A stretch of DNA of 64,000 nucleotides from GCA-002708145 sp045562755 (lineage in GTDB: Bacteria; Chloroflexota; Dehalococcoidia; Lucifugimonadales; Lucifugimonadaceae), in contig JBJKVF010000001.1 of NCBI GenBank assembly GCA_045562755.1, positions 62,001 to 126,000 on the forward strand, given 5' to 3'. The position numbers were made by a program, and so were the translations under genes. Under the pieces are notes generated by a model. The model worked only from the letters and a program-made list of their open reading frames with translations, was not told the DNA's origin and ran no database searches. Positions 42,589-52,065 of this stretch are shown here, piece by piece (within the stretch, counting starts at the first letter, position 1; every line of letters starts with the position of its first letter).

Positions 42589-43425
42589 ATGACTCCATTT
42601 AAAAACATAGGCATAATACATAATAGTTTGTCTGAACCTTCATTAGAATTGTCAAAAAAAATTATTAATAATTTTTCTTCTGATAAATCTTTTTGGAATA
42701 TGAATGAAAAAGATATCCAAAAAGAAAAAGAAAGAATAAAAGAATCTCAATTGATGATAGCTGTTGGAGGTGATGGTACTATATTGAGAGTGGCTCATCT
42801 GGTAGCTGAATATAATATTCCCATATTAGGAATTAATATGGGAAGAGTAGGGTTCATGAGTGAGATAGAAGAGTTGGATGCTATTAGAAATTTATCTTGG
42901 TATTTAGAGGGAAACGCAAGACTTGAAAAACGATATATGCTTGAAGTTAAGTCTATGAAAACGGATGAAGTTTTAGCAATTTCATTAAATGATATTGCTG
43001 TAGCAAGAGGTAATTTGATAAGAGTTGCTGAACTAGCTACATTTATAGATGGTGTTCATCTTGCAACATATAGGGGCGACGGTATCATTGTATCTACAGC
43101 AACAGGTTCCACCGGGTATAATCTTGCATTAGGAGGTCCTGTTCTTGATCCGCTATCAAAAGAATTTATACTTAAGCCAATTGCTAGTCATATGAGTCAA
43201 TTTGGAGGTGTAGTGTTAAGTGGTGAATCTAGGATAAGTATTGAAATAATCAGTGATAATAGTATAAATTTCTCTTCTGATGGATTTATTGATAAGGAAT
43301 TAAATAAGTCTGATCATATAGAGATTTACCAGAGTACTAAATATATTAGTTTTTTGAGAAAAAAACAACCTTCGGAATTTTGGGGTGACTTATCTAGAAA
43401 ATTAGGTATAAGAAAAGGTATTTAA
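42589..43425 (+). CDS. nadK: NAD kinase
   Basis: The enzyme phosphorylates NAD to NADP. The 278-residue protein has AVGGDGTILRVAHL, with the GGDGT motif, then GINMGRVGFMSEIE, the NDIAV segment, and RGDGIIVSTATGSTGYNLALGGPVLDP, in parts. Family length is normal. The gene lies between complex I and a Nudix hydrolase, a placement that links NAD(P) turnover with respiration. No clear ribosome binding site precedes the ATG. Confidence 0.95.
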   Translation: MTPFKNIGIIHNSLSEPSLELSKKIINNFSSDKSFWNMNEKDIQKEKERIKESQLMIAVGGDGTILRVAHLVAEYNIPILGINMGRVGFMSEIEELDAIRNLSWYLEGNARLEKRYMLEVKSMKTDEVLAISLNDIAVARGNLIRVAELATFIDGVHLATYRGDGIIVSTATGSTGYNLALGGPVLDPLSKEFILKPIASHMSQFGGVVLSGESRISIEIISDNSINFSSDGFIDKELNKSDHIEIYQSTKYISFLRKKQPSEFWGDLSRKLGIRKGI

Positions 43426-43426
43426 A

Positions 43427-43966
43427 TTGCCAAATAATTACCCTGAAATACTTAACTCAAAAAAAATTTATGATGGAGAAAAATTTTCTCTCCAAATAAA
43501 AAATCTTAAAAACTACAAAGGTGAAAAATACAATAAAGAAATTATTAAGCATCCAGGTTCAGTTGTTATTCTACCTATTACTCAGGATAATAAAATCATT
43601 TTGATAGAACAGTATAGGCTTGCAATAGGTAAAACTATTATTGAATTGCCAGCAGGAACTATTGAAAAAAATGAAGATCACGATTTAGCTGCAAATAGAG
43701 AACTTAGAGAAGAAACAGGCTTTAGAGCAAAAAATATTAAATTAGTTCATAAAATGTGGGTAGCTCCTGGATACTCTTCCGAATGTTGCTATTTTTATTT
43801 AGCTGAAAATTTAGTTCCAGATCCATTACCATCTGATCTGGGAGAGGATATAATAGTATTAAGAAAAAGTATAAATGATGTAAAAGATATGATGATTTCG
43901 GGAGAAATTGAAGATCAAATGACAATAGCATCCTTATTATATTTTTTTTATATAAAAGAAACTTAA
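43427..43966 (+). CDS. Nudix hydrolase, ADP-ribose pyrophosphatase-like
   Basis: The 179-residue protein has the Nudix box GTIEKNEDHDLAANRELREETGF, in parts GTIEKNEDHDLAANREL and REETGF, fitting GX5EX7REUXEEXGU. IILIEQYRLAIGKTIIELPAG before it and AVAPGYSSE-like APGYSSECCYFYLAENL after it match the ADP-ribose pyrophosphatase branch. TTG is the start, one base after the nadK stop with AAAAGG eight bases upstream. Adjacent nadK supports a role in NAD-derivative turnover. The exact substrate is not settled. Confidence 0.88.
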   Translation: MPNNYPEILNSKKIYDGEKFSLQIKNLKNYKGEKYNKEIIKHPGSVVILPITQDNKIILIEQYRLAIGKTIIELPAGTIEKNEDHDLAANRELREETGFRAKNIKLVHKMWVAPGYSSECCYFYLAENLVPDPLPSDLGEDIIVLRKSINDVKDMMISGEIEDQMTIASLLYFFYIKET

Positions 43967-44001
43967 AAACATAGATTAGAAAGAGATTTAGGAACAACTT
44001 A

Positions 44002-45684
44002 ATGTATGAACATGATGTTTTAATTATTGGTGGTGGTCTTGCTGGGTTAAGAGCCGGGATAGAAGTAACTCGTCACGGAGTTGATGTTGCTGTAATTTCT
44101 AAAGTTCACCCAGTTAGAAGTCATTCTAATGCTGCTCAAGGTGGAATTAATGCCCCACTGACGGATAGAGGAGATGAATGGGAAGGTCATGCATATGACA
44201 CAATAAAAGGAAGTGATTTCTTGGCTGATCAAGATGCAGTAGAAATTATGTCATCTGAAGCTGGAGATGCTGTCATTGAACTAGAAAGAATGGGTGTTAT
44301 TTTTTCAAGAGGAGAAGATGGTAAATTAGGAACTAGAGCTTTTGGGGGCCAAAAGGTAGCAAGAACATTTTTTGTAGGTGCTATTACAGGGTCTGCTATG
44401 CTGCATGTGTTATATGAACAATCTGTAAAATTGGGGCTAGGTGTATATGAAGAATGGTTTGTAACAAAATTAATTATGGAAGACGGCGTTTGCAGGGGAG
44501 TTGTTGCTTATGATATTAAATCTGGAGAACTTCACACGATAAAAGCTAAAGCAGTCATTATGGCCAGTGGTGGTTCAGGTAGAGTTTTTGAGCCATCAAC
44601 TAATGCTCTAATTTGTACAGGAGATGGATTAGCTTTAGCATATAGAGCAGGTGTACCACTAATGGATATGGAGATGATTCAATATCATCCAACTACTCTA
44701 GCACGTACAGGAATATTACTTTCAGAGGCAGCTAGAGGAGAAGGAGCTTATCTACTAAATTCTAATGGAGAGAGATTTATGGAAAAATATGCTCCTGATT
44801 ATATGGAGCTTGCATCAAGAGATGTAGTTTCTAGGTCTGAGCAAACAGAAATTGATGAAGGTAGAGGCATTGATGGTAATGTTCACTTAGATCTCAGACA
44901 TCTTGGAAGAGATTATATTGAGCAAAAATTAGGTTATTTAGAGGAAGTTTCCAAAGAATTTTTAGGCATTAGTATGGCAGAAGATCCTGTACCAGTTAGG
45001 CCTGGAATGCACTATATAATGGGTGGTATTAAAACAGATTATAATGGTGCTACTAACGTACCAGGTTTATATGCTGCAGGAGAATGTGCTAATGTTAGTG
45101 TTCATGGTGCAAATAGACTTGGAGCTAATTCATTACTTGATACAGTTGTTTTTGGTAGAAGATCCGCGATTCATGCTCTTGAATATATAAAAAATGTTGA
45201 ACCACATTCTAATTCAGAAATAGACCTTAATTCTGAAAAAATTAGACTCCAATCTATCTTAGATAGGCCAAAGGGTGAGAGCATTGCTAAAGTAAGAGAA
45301 GATATGGCTGTAGGTATGACAAAAGGTATTGGTGTTTGGCGAGATCAAAGTTCTATGGAGGGTGCATTAGAAAATCTTGTTAATATTAAATCTAGGCTGC
45401 CGAGTATATCAGTAGAAAATAAGAGCAAAATTTTTAATACTAATTTACTTTTTGCTTTAGAATTAGAATTTATGGTTGATAACGCTGAAGCTATTGTACA
45501 TGGAGCTTTAATGAGGAAAGAGAGTAGGGGGGCTCATTTTCGTACAGATATGCCTGAGAGGGATGACGAAAATTGGCTAAAACATACTCTTGTCTATAAA
45601 GATGAAAATAATAATAATGGCGTTAGAACTGATACTTCACCAGTTAAAATAACTCAATGGGAACCAGTAAAAAGGGTGTATTAA
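44002..45684 (+). CDS. sdhA: Succinate dehydrogenase / fumarate reductase flavoprotein subunit
   Basis: The FAD-containing catalytic subunit oxidises succinate to fumarate. The 560-residue protein opens with DVLIIGGGLAGLRAGIE. RSHSNAAQGGINAPL has His41, the expected covalent FAD attachment. MIQYHPTTL, LLSEAARGEGAYLLN, FMEKYAPDYMELASRDVVSR in parts, and PGMHYIMGGI form the dicarboxylate site. ANRLGANSLLDTVVFGRR is the conserved C-terminal FAD segment. sdhB follows directly after its stop. Direction cannot be told from sequence; the respiratory context suggests oxidation. Confidence 0.94.
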   Translation: MYEHDVLIIGGGLAGLRAGIEVTRHGVDVAVISKVHPVRSHSNAAQGGINAPLTDRGDEWEGHAYDTIKGSDFLADQDAVEIMSSEAGDAVIELERMGVIFSRGEDGKLGTRAFGGQKVARTFFVGAITGSAMLHVLYEQSVKLGLGVYEEWFVTKLIMEDGVCRGVVAYDIKSGELHTIKAKAVIMASGGSGRVFEPSTNALICTGDGLALAYRAGVPLMDMEMIQYHPTTLARTGILLSEAARGEGAYLLNSNGERFMEKYAPDYMELASRDVVSRSEQTEIDEGRGIDGNVHLDLRHLGRDYIEQKLGYLEEVSKEFLGISMAEDPVPVRPGMHYIMGGIKTDYNGATNVPGLYAAGECANVSVHGANRLGANSLLDTVVFGRRSAIHALEYIKNVEPHSNSEIDLNSEKIRLQSILDRPKGESIAKVREDMAVGMTKGIGVWRDQSSMEGALENLVNIKSRLPSISVENKSKIFNTNLLFALELEFMVDNAEAIVHGALMRKESRGAHFRTDMPERDDENWLKHTLVYKDENNNNGVRTDTSPVKITQWEPVKRVY

Positions 45685-46644
45685 ATGAAAGTTGACTTAA
45701 AAATTAAAAGGTTTGATCCAGCAGATTCTGGGGGGAAAACATGGTGGCAAGAGTATAGTGTTGATATTCACAAAGATTCAACAGTATTAGATGCATTAAT
45801 TGAAGTAAGAGAATATGAAGATACCTCATTAGCATTACGCTGTGCTTGCAGAGCGTCAATATGTGGATCATGTGGAATGAAAGTTAATGGGGATGCTAAG
45901 CTTGTTTGCAAGACTCGAGTTGTTGAAGTTTCTCCTGATGGAGATCAAATCATAGTTGAGCCAATGGGAAATCAACACGTAGTTAAAGACTTAGTAATTT
46001 CTCTTGATACTTTTTTTGATCAAATAAAAAGAGTAAAACCCTATGTTCAGCCCAATCAATCTCCTGAGAGTGGTGAATATATTGCATCTAATGATTCTAT
46101 GGAAAACTTATTGACAGCAATGAACTGCATAATGTGTGGTTGTTGTGTTTCCGATTGTACTGTTTTGGAAGTAGATAGTAATTTTATAGGCCCAGCCGCT
46201 TTAGCAAAAGCATGGAGGTTTGTTGAAGACCCTAGAGATTCTAAAAAAACAGATAGGCTCTCAGAATTGAATGATGAGGATGGAGGTATATGGGACTGTA
46301 CAAGATGTATGAAATGTGTAGAAGTATGTCCTAAAGGTGTTTCACCTATGGATAGAATTATGGAACTTAGAGAGTCTGCAATTCAATCAGGTAAGAAAAA
46401 TACTTCAGGTTATCATCATACAGAATCATTTTATAATTCTGTGAAGAAACATGGTAGATTAGATGAAACAAGATTAGCTGTAGACTCAGCTGGAATGACT
46501 AATATTCCAAGATTGTTAGATTTAGCTCCAGTTGGCATGAAGGCGATGCTGAAAGGGAAATTACCTCCAATTTTGCCACATAAATCTGAAGACCACAAAA
46601 ATATTAAGAAACTTTATGATCAAGTTGAAGGAAAAGAAAAATGA
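45685..46644 (+). CDS. sdhB: Succinate dehydrogenase / fumarate reductase iron-sulfur subunit
   Basis: It relays electrons from FAD through three iron-sulfur clusters. The 319-residue protein is longer than typical SdhB (about 240). The 2Fe-2S ligands are in RCACRASICGSCGM (Cys55, 60, 63) and Cys75. CIMCGCCVSDCTVLEV and CTRCMKCVEVCPKGV provide the ferredoxin-type Cys sets. The extra C-terminal part of about 70 residues is like the longer subunits that pair with HdrB-type partners. ATGA overlap with the next gene implies coupled translation. Confidence 0.93.
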   Translation: MKVDLKIKRFDPADSGGKTWWQEYSVDIHKDSTVLDALIEVREYEDTSLALRCACRASICGSCGMKVNGDAKLVCKTRVVEVSPDGDQIIVEPMGNQHVVKDLVISLDTFFDQIKRVKPYVQPNQSPESGEYIASNDSMENLLTAMNCIMCGCCVSDCTVLEVDSNFIGPAALAKAWRFVEDPRDSKKTDRLSELNDEDGGIWDCTRCMKCVEVCPKGVSPMDRIMELRESAIQSGKKNTSGYHHTESFYNSVKKHGRLDETRLAVDSAGMTNIPRLLDLAPVGMKAMLKGKLPPILPHKSEDHKNIKKLYDQVEGKEK

Positions 46645-47531
46645 AATATGCTTTTTATCCAGGCTGTGTTGCTAAGGGTGGTGCGCCAGAACTTTATGAT
46701 TCAGCTATGGCTGTTATGAAAAAATTAGATATTGAATTAGAAGAACTCACTAAGGCTGCATGTACTGGCGCGGGAGTTCTTCAAGAAAAAAACTTAAAGA
46801 TGGGCGATGTATTAAATGTAAGAACTTTTGCTATGGCAGAAAATATGGGCTTACCAATATTAGTTTTGTGCTCAACCTGCCAAGGTGTTATGAGTCAAGC
46901 TAATTATAGAGTCAAGAAAGATCCAGAATATCTTAAAGAAATTAACGAAATATTATCAGAAGAAAATTTAGAGTACAAAGGTACTACAGATATTAAACAT
47001 CTTTTGTGGGTAATTATTGAAGATATTGGGTTAGAAAAATTAAAATCTACTTTCACTAAAGAATTAACGGGAATGAATATGGCTCCATTCTACGGTTGCT
47101 ACATGGTCAGACCTTCAGATGCTTTAGGTTTCAAGGAAAATCCTACTAGGGAAACATCTGTTGAAGAGCTAATTGAAGCTGTTGGTGGAAATGTTACAGA
47201 TTTTGCTGGTAAAACTGCTTGTTGTGGTTTTCCTATATTATTCATAAATCAAGCAAATTCAATGAAGATGGTTGCAAATCATACTGGAACAGCCAAAGAA
47301 AAAGGAGCTGATGCTATGGTTACTCCATGTCCTTTGTGCCATCTAAATTTAGATGGTTACCAAGCAAAAGCTAGGAAACAGGTAAGAAACGAAAAAGCTG
47401 ATTTACCTATAATTCATGTCCCTCAATTAATAGGATTAGCAATGGGTATGAAAGAAAAAGAATTAGGATTGCAAAAACATATAGTATCAACTAAAGATAT
47501 AGTTAAAAAAGTCGAACAGATCACCATATAA
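46641..47531 (+). CDS. sdhE: HdrB-like CCG-domain subunit of a type E succinate dehydrogenase
   Basis: The 296-residue protein has two Cys-rich CCG domains, as in heterodisulfide reductase subunit B. These are YPGCVAKGGAPELYDS, ACTGAGVLQEKN and LCSTCQGVM in the first, and FYGCYMVRPSDALG, TACCGFPILFIN and TPCPLCHLNLDGYQ in the second. No membrane segments are present. Such a subunit replaces SdhC/SdhD in the class E (non-classical) enzymes of some archaea, bacteria and sulfate reducers, where it interacts with quinone by a poorly known route. Gene symbol sdhE follows that usage. Its end overlaps the convergent mlrC-like gene by 11 bases. Confidence 0.88.
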   Translation: MKYAFYPGCVAKGGAPELYDSAMAVMKKLDIELEELTKAACTGAGVLQEKNLKMGDVLNVRTFAMAENMGLPILVLCSTCQGVMSQANYRVKKDPEYLKEINEILSEENLEYKGTTDIKHLLWVIIEDIGLEKLKSTFTKELTGMNMAPFYGCYMVRPSDALGFKENPTRETSVEELIEAVGGNVTDFAGKTACCGFPILFINQANSMKMVANHTGTAKEKGADAMVTPCPLCHLNLDGYQAKARKQVRNEKADLPIIHVPQLIGLAMGMKEKELGLQKHIVSTKDIVKKVEQITI

Positions 47532-49002
47532 TTTTATCTTCAATTTTGGGATCAAATTTTGTATTTTTCTCAAGTGGGAAAATAGGCCTATTACATATTG
47601 TATGTCCTAAAGAATGTAAATTTGCACTAGTTGCTCCAGGCGCATCGATATTAAAGTTTATAGTACTCCATTCATCAAAAAACTCAGGTCTACAATGTGG
47701 AGACTTAACAATAATTAGATCAAATCTTTTTGGATTTATACCATTGCCAAAAAATATTGATCTATCAAATAAGCTGATAGGTTTTGATGTACATACAATT
47801 GTAAAATTATCAGAAATTAAAACTACTGTTTTGCCTGCATTTCTCTTTACGTTTCTACTCTCCTCAATATGATCACCATCAGAAATGAGCTTAACTCGAA
47901 ATTTCATTTCATATGGCTTAAATTGATTGTCAAAATAACCACCTAATTTTCCATAAAATTCACTACCAATACCACTATTAATGGCTTTCTTCACTAAACT
48001 AGGATCGGCAATAGGAGCAAGAACTTTTTTATTATATTTTTTTTTATGTAAAAATTTTATTATATAGTTTGAATCTCCAGGTGCCCCTGAAGAAGGTGCA
48101 TCAGCGGCATCAGTAAAAATTATAGTTCCTTGTATTTTTTTTGATTGTTCATATGCTTGATCTATTTCAATTAATTTCGATTGCATTTTTGATCTATTTT
48201 TCCAAAAGTCATTTGCTATAGATTTAATTATTTGTTTATTTTCATTATGAAATTTATCATATATAAAATATATTTGTGAGCATAATTCAGGTACATCTGT
48301 GAATGGGTTACCTATATGAAAACCACCAGAAATTATTTTTTTTTCAAATTCTAATTTTTTTATTTTATTTATTTGATTACCAAAGCAACCTGTTTCAGTT
48401 ATGAGTTCATCTCCTCGTACTAATGCTGGTATTTTTATCCTTGCTATATCTAGTTTTGCGCCACTTATAATATAAGTTAACAAATCTGCAGCTCTTTCCC
48501 CTGTATTGAAAAAATCTACATGAGGATAAGTGTGAAAACTTGTAAAACCATCACTATATGTAATCATTTTTTTTGTAAGTATGCCATGTAAGTCCATTGA
48601 AAAAACTATAGGTACTGATTCGCCAAAAATTCTTCTGGTTTTTTCAATTATCCATCCTTCTGGATCATTTTCACTTATTCCTTGCATAGCTCCATGAAGA
48701 GAAAGATAGATTCCATCAATCTTATTTTTATTTTTTTCTAAATACTTTATGTATTCAGATGAAATTTTTTCCCAACAATTTTTGCTCATTGGCCCTGCAC
48801 TTGTAGCTCTTGCGCCAAAGGTAGGTATTATCCGAAATTTTTTTTCTAGTACTTTTATTGCACCCCCCATTTGAGTAGGTTTACCATTATGAAAATCGAA
48901 TAAATTATTTTCGTAATGAAGTTGAAATGCTTCAAAGTCAGTTTCTACTGGATTAAATGTTGAAACCTCTTGTGCTATTTCTGCAATAAGAACAGATTTC
49001 AC
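47521..49002 (-). CDS. MlrC-family (M81) metallopeptidase-like protein
   Basis: MlrC cleaves linear microcystin in Sphingomonas, but most homologues have unknown substrates. The 493-residue protein shows the family layout: VLIAEIAQEVSTFNPVETDFEAF, GIYLSLHGAMQG, FSMDLHGILTKKM, HTYPHVDFFNTGERAADLL in parts, and the C-terminal ADAADAPSSGAPGDSNYII, in parts DAADAPSSGAPGDS. His and Asp residues in SLHG, DLHG and TYPHVD likely bind zinc. It overlaps the preceding SDR by four bases and closes the six-gene group beginning at pccB. The true substrate here is probably not a microcystin. Confidence 0.87.
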   Translation of the reverse strand: MKSVLIAEIAQEVSTFNPVETDFEAFQLHYENNLFDFHNGKPTQMGGAIKVLEKKFRIIPTFGARATSAGPMSKNCWEKISSEYIKYLEKNKNKIDGIYLSLHGAMQGISENDPEGWIIEKTRRIFGESVPIVFSMDLHGILTKKMITYSDGFTSFHTYPHVDFFNTGERAADLLTYIISGAKLDIARIKIPALVRGDELITETGCFGNQINKIKKLEFEKKIISGGFHIGNPFTDVPELCSQIYFIYDKFHNENKQIIKSIANDFWKNRSKMQSKLIEIDQAYEQSKKIQGTIIFTDAADAPSSGAPGDSNYIIKFLHKKKYNKKVLAPIADPSLVKKAINSGIGSEFYGKLGGYFDNQFKPYEMKFRVKLISDGDHIEESRNVKRNAGKTVVLISDNFTIVCTSKPISLFDRSIFFGNGINPKRFDLIIVKSPHCRPEFFDEWSTINFNIDAPGATSANLHSLGHTICNRPIFPLEKNTKFDPKIEDKIIW

Positions 49003-49736
49003 AGGCTCATAGCACCGTCAATTACTATTGTTTGCCCAGTCATATACGATGATTCATCTGAAGCAAGATATACAGCTAAAGAGGCTACTTCTTCAGGAGT
49101 ACCTATTCTTCCCATTGGTTGCCTATCTATATAGCTTTTACGAGTTTCAATAGGGTTATCAGTATTATTTATTCTATCTTGTAGTGAAGGTGTCTCAACT
49201 GTTGCAGGTGCAATCGCATTTACCCTGATTTTTTTATCAAGGTAATCCCTTGCAACTGATTTTGTTAGTCCAATTACTGCTGCTTTTGAAGAAGTGTAAA
49301 TTGCTCTATTAGGAATTCCTGATAAATTTGAAGCTAAAGATGCCATGTTTATTATTGAACCCCCACCATTTTCAATCATTGCAGGAAGAAATATCTTGAT
49401 CATTCTATACATAGACTTTACGTTTACATCAAATGACTTATCCCATTCTTCTTCAGTAGCTTGAAGTATTGTTCCCTCAGCTACGAATCCAGCACAATTA
49501 AATAATATATCTGGTGTACCTGCAAAATCATGAAATTCTTTTATTGAATTTATATTTGTAACATCACATATAGTAGTTAGTATCTTATTTTTTGAGCTGA
49601 TTTCGAATAGTTTTTTTTTATTAATGTCTGAAGCATAAACTTTTGCTCCTTCGTCAGCAAAAGCTTCTGCAATAGCTCTACCCATACCTTGAGCTGCTGC
49701 TGTGATTACCGCTTTTTTGCCATTTAACCTATGCAT
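48999..49736 (-). CDS. Short-chain dehydrogenase/reductase (SDR)
   Basis: The 245-residue protein has the NAD(P) turn TAAAQGMGRAIAEAFA, the acidic residue of ASDINKKKL that favours NAD(H), FNCAGFV, catalytic Ser in INMASLAS and YTSSKAAVIGLTKSVARDY with catalytic Tyr/Lys. The C-terminus is GQTIVIDGAMSL. It is translated in coupling with mdh upstream (eight-base overlap) and mlrC-like downstream (four bases). The overall pattern resembles 2-keto-3-deoxy-L-fuconate or hydroxybutyrate dehydrogenase-type SDRs, but the substrate is not assigned. Confidence 0.87.
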   Translation of the reverse strand: MHRLNGKKAVITAAAQGMGRAIAEAFADEGAKVYASDINKKKLFEISSKNKILTTICDVTNINSIKEFHDFAGTPDILFNCAGFVAEGTILQATEEEWDKSFDVNVKSMYRMIKIFLPAMIENGGGSIINMASLASNLSGIPNRAIYTSSKAAVIGLTKSVARDYLDKKIRVNAIAPATVETPSLQDRINNTDNPIETRKSYIDRQPMGRIGTPEEVASLAVYLASDESSYMTGQTIVIDGAMSL

Positions 49737-50661
49737 TTTTTTTCATAATTTCAATAAGTTCTTCGACTGCATTTGCAGAATTTTTTAGAGATATAGACTC
49801 ATCTTTAGTAAGCTCAATTTCTATAATTTCTTCAACTCCAGAAGATCCTAGTTTTATTGGTACCCCAGCATATAAACCATTAATTCCATACTCTCCTTCA
49901 AGATAAGCGGCACATGGCAAAATTTCTTTTTTATCTAATAAAATAGCTTCGACCATTTGAGCTGAAGCAGCTGAAGGTGCATAATAGGCAGACCCTGTCT
50001 TTAGCAGGCTGACTATTTCAGCTCCACCATCTCTAGTTCTTTGGACTATTTCTTCTAAACGATCAGCTTTAATTAAATTTGAAATAGGTACCCCTCCAAC
50101 AGATGTAGATCCTATTAGTGGCACCATTGAATCTCCATGACCTCCAAGAACATAAGCTGATACGTTTGTAACAGAAACGTTGAGTTCGGCAGCTAAAAAT
50201 GATCTAAATCTTGCAGTATCCAAAATACCAGCCATTCCAACAACTCTTTCTTTTGGAAATCCGCTGACTTTATAAGCATGTTGGACCATTGCATCTAATG
50301 GATTAGATACTATCACAAGAACAGCATTTGGTGATCTTTTTGCAATTTCTTCTGTAACAGACCCAACTATTTTCATATTCGTCAATAATAAGTCATCTCT
50401 GCTCATACCAGGTTTTCTAGCTATCCCTGCAGTTATTACAACTACATCTGAATTAGCTGTTTCGTCATATGAATTTGAGCCAATAATTTTTGCATCTGTG
50501 CCTATTACTGGTCCTGATTCAAGTAAGTCTAATGCCTTACCCTGCGGCATATCTTCCACAATATCAACTAGTACTACGTCAGAATGACCTTTCTCATAAA
50601 TTCTTTGTGCAGTTGTAGCTCCAACATTTCCAGCTCCAACAACTGATACCTTAAATTTCAT
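49729..50661 (-). CDS. mdh: Malate dehydrogenase
   Basis: The enzyme interconverts malate and oxaloacetate with NAD. The 310-residue protein is of the LDH-like MDH class. It has VVGAGNVGATTAQRIYEKG, the acidic NAD residue in LVDIVEDMPQGKALDL, ITAGIARKPGMSRDDLL with the substrate-binding Arg, ivSNPLDAMV, and the catalytic His in LGGHGDSMVPL. MDH rather than LDH is favoured by the RKPGMSR loop with Arg. It lies in the same minus-strand group as the unknown 454-residue protein and the SDR, and starts 17 bases after the former. Confidence 0.95.
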   Translation of the reverse strand: MKFKVSVVGAGNVGATTAQRIYEKGHSDVVLVDIVEDMPQGKALDLLESGPVIGTDAKIIGSNSYDETANSDVVVITAGIARKPGMSRDDLLLTNMKIVGSVTEEIAKRSPNAVLVIVSNPLDAMVQHAYKVSGFPKERVVGMAGILDTARFRSFLAAELNVSVTNVSAYVLGGHGDSMVPLIGSTSVGGVPISNLIKADRLEEIVQRTRDGGAEIVSLLKTGSAYYAPSAASAQMVEAILLDKKEILPCAAYLEGEYGINGLYAGVPIKLGSSGVEEIIEIELTKDESISLKNSANAVEELIEIMKKNA

Positions 50662-50678
50662 TTACTTTTCCTTATTAA

Positions 50679-52043
50679 TTAGTTTCCCCAGGGTGTAATT
50701 TCCTGTTTTAATTTTTTATACCCGTCAATAAATCCTGGCCTATTCCCACCATATACTTTATCAAAAATATCTAATTGACTGTCCAACCATTTTTGTAGTT
50801 TTTTGTTACCTGGATTTGCATCAATATAAGCATCTCTTATTAATACAAAATGAATTCTAGGATCATAAGGTTGTTTTGTTCCATTCACCCATTCATCTCC
50901 ATTGAGCAATCTTAATAACATAGCATCAGCTGAACCTAATGTTTGTTCATGTATAGGCGGACCATCCATTCTATACATGATAGAAGTCATATCTCTACCA
51001 TTACCGGTAGTATATCCCATACTTTCCCATAAATTGTTTGTATCTATTTTTTCTCCAATATGATTAGCTACTTTTCCTGCAAAATCTCTTAATGGATCAG
51101 AAACATCAGCTAGTAAATCAGTAAGCCTATCACCATCCAAATCAGTAGCGTATATTATTGTTTCTTGGTTATTTATCAAATCCCAAAGTAATAAACCATA
51201 ATTAGTATCGGAGATATTTTGTTCAATTCTTCCAGACCAATTTTCCATTCCATCTTTAAAATCACTTGGAAGTAGTTTGATAATTTTGTCAATTCTATCT
51301 TTATGCTCAATATAAGGATCAACAGCATACCTTCTACCAACTTCAAATTTTGTATCTTTCAAAAGCCATGAGTGTAAGCCTGCGTTAATACCATCTTCCA
51401 TAGCTTGAGTTGGTTTAGTTGCTATTCTTCCAATTGCTTTTTTCTCATTTACCAATTTTAGAAAAAGACGGTTAGCATAAGCCATTTGAACTCCAGGTGT
51501 ATTCATTTCAGAATGAATTATTCCAGAATCGTCAACTTCAAATTTAGATTTATCTTGAGAATATGGCAGGCAAGGCATACTTCTAACTACTGTTATAGGT
51601 CCATAAGGACGAACATTACAGTACACTCCTGCTTGTGTCCTCAAAGGTGCATTGCCTGACTTGCCCATAACTACGACTTTTTCTCTATTTTTATCAAATA
51701 CATACGCATCACCAGCTGTAGACCACTTGATAGAAGTACATGGCATATTTCCGAACCAAGACAAAGCTTCTAGGTTAGAATCATGCCTAAATTGACTCCA
51801 CATTGGAACAGCGTAGAAAGGTAGATTTAGGATATCTACAGCTGCAAGAGTACCTAAGAGTGCATACGCATCAGTTAGTGCATGAGCAACAGGATTTATC
51901 TCTTCATCATGAAATCCACCTTTCCATACAATCGCCTCAGGAAAACCATCAGGCTTAACATCTGAATCAGAGAATAGTTTTGACAAACTTTCCATAAGGT
52001 TGCCGCCATCTGATTCAATTTTTGCAATATTTAGTAAGTCCAT
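50679..52043 (-). CDS. Unrecognised 454-residue protein next to mdh
   Basis: I do not recognise this protein. It is soluble, without signal peptide or membrane segment. It is well structured in appearance, with mixed composition and few low-complexity stretches. Notable segments are NPVAHALTDAYALLGTLAAVD, ALSWFGNMPCTSIKW, NVRPYGPITVVRSMPCLPYS, YATDLDGDRLTDLLADVSDP and IMYRMDGPPIHEQTLGSADA. AAGGAGA lies eight bases before the ATG. The gene sits between a MazG-like gene and mdh, all on one strand with gaps of 22 and 17 bases. The composition and length suggest an enzyme. No function is proposed. Confidence 0.8.
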   Translation of the reverse strand: MDLLNIAKIESDGGNLMESLSKLFSDSDVKPDGFPEAIVWKGGFHDEEINPVAHALTDAYALLGTLAAVDILNLPFYAVPMWSQFRHDSNLEALSWFGNMPCTSIKWSTAGDAYVFDKNREKVVVMGKSGNAPLRTQAGVYCNVRPYGPITVVRSMPCLPYSQDKSKFEVDDSGIIHSEMNTPGVQMAYANRLFLKLVNEKKAIGRIATKPTQAMEDGINAGLHSWLLKDTKFEVGRRYAVDPYIEHKDRIDKIIKLLPSDFKDGMENWSGRIEQNISDTNYGLLLWDLINNQETIIYATDLDGDRLTDLLADVSDPLRDFAGKVANHIGEKIDTNNLWESMGYTTGNGRDMTSIMYRMDGPPIHEQTLGSADAMLLRLLNGDEWVNGTKQPYDPRIHFVLIRDAYIDANPGNKKLQKWLDSQLDIFDKVYGGNRPGFIDGYKKLKQEITPWGN

Positions 52044-52065
52044 GATTTTTTCTCCTTATGAATTT

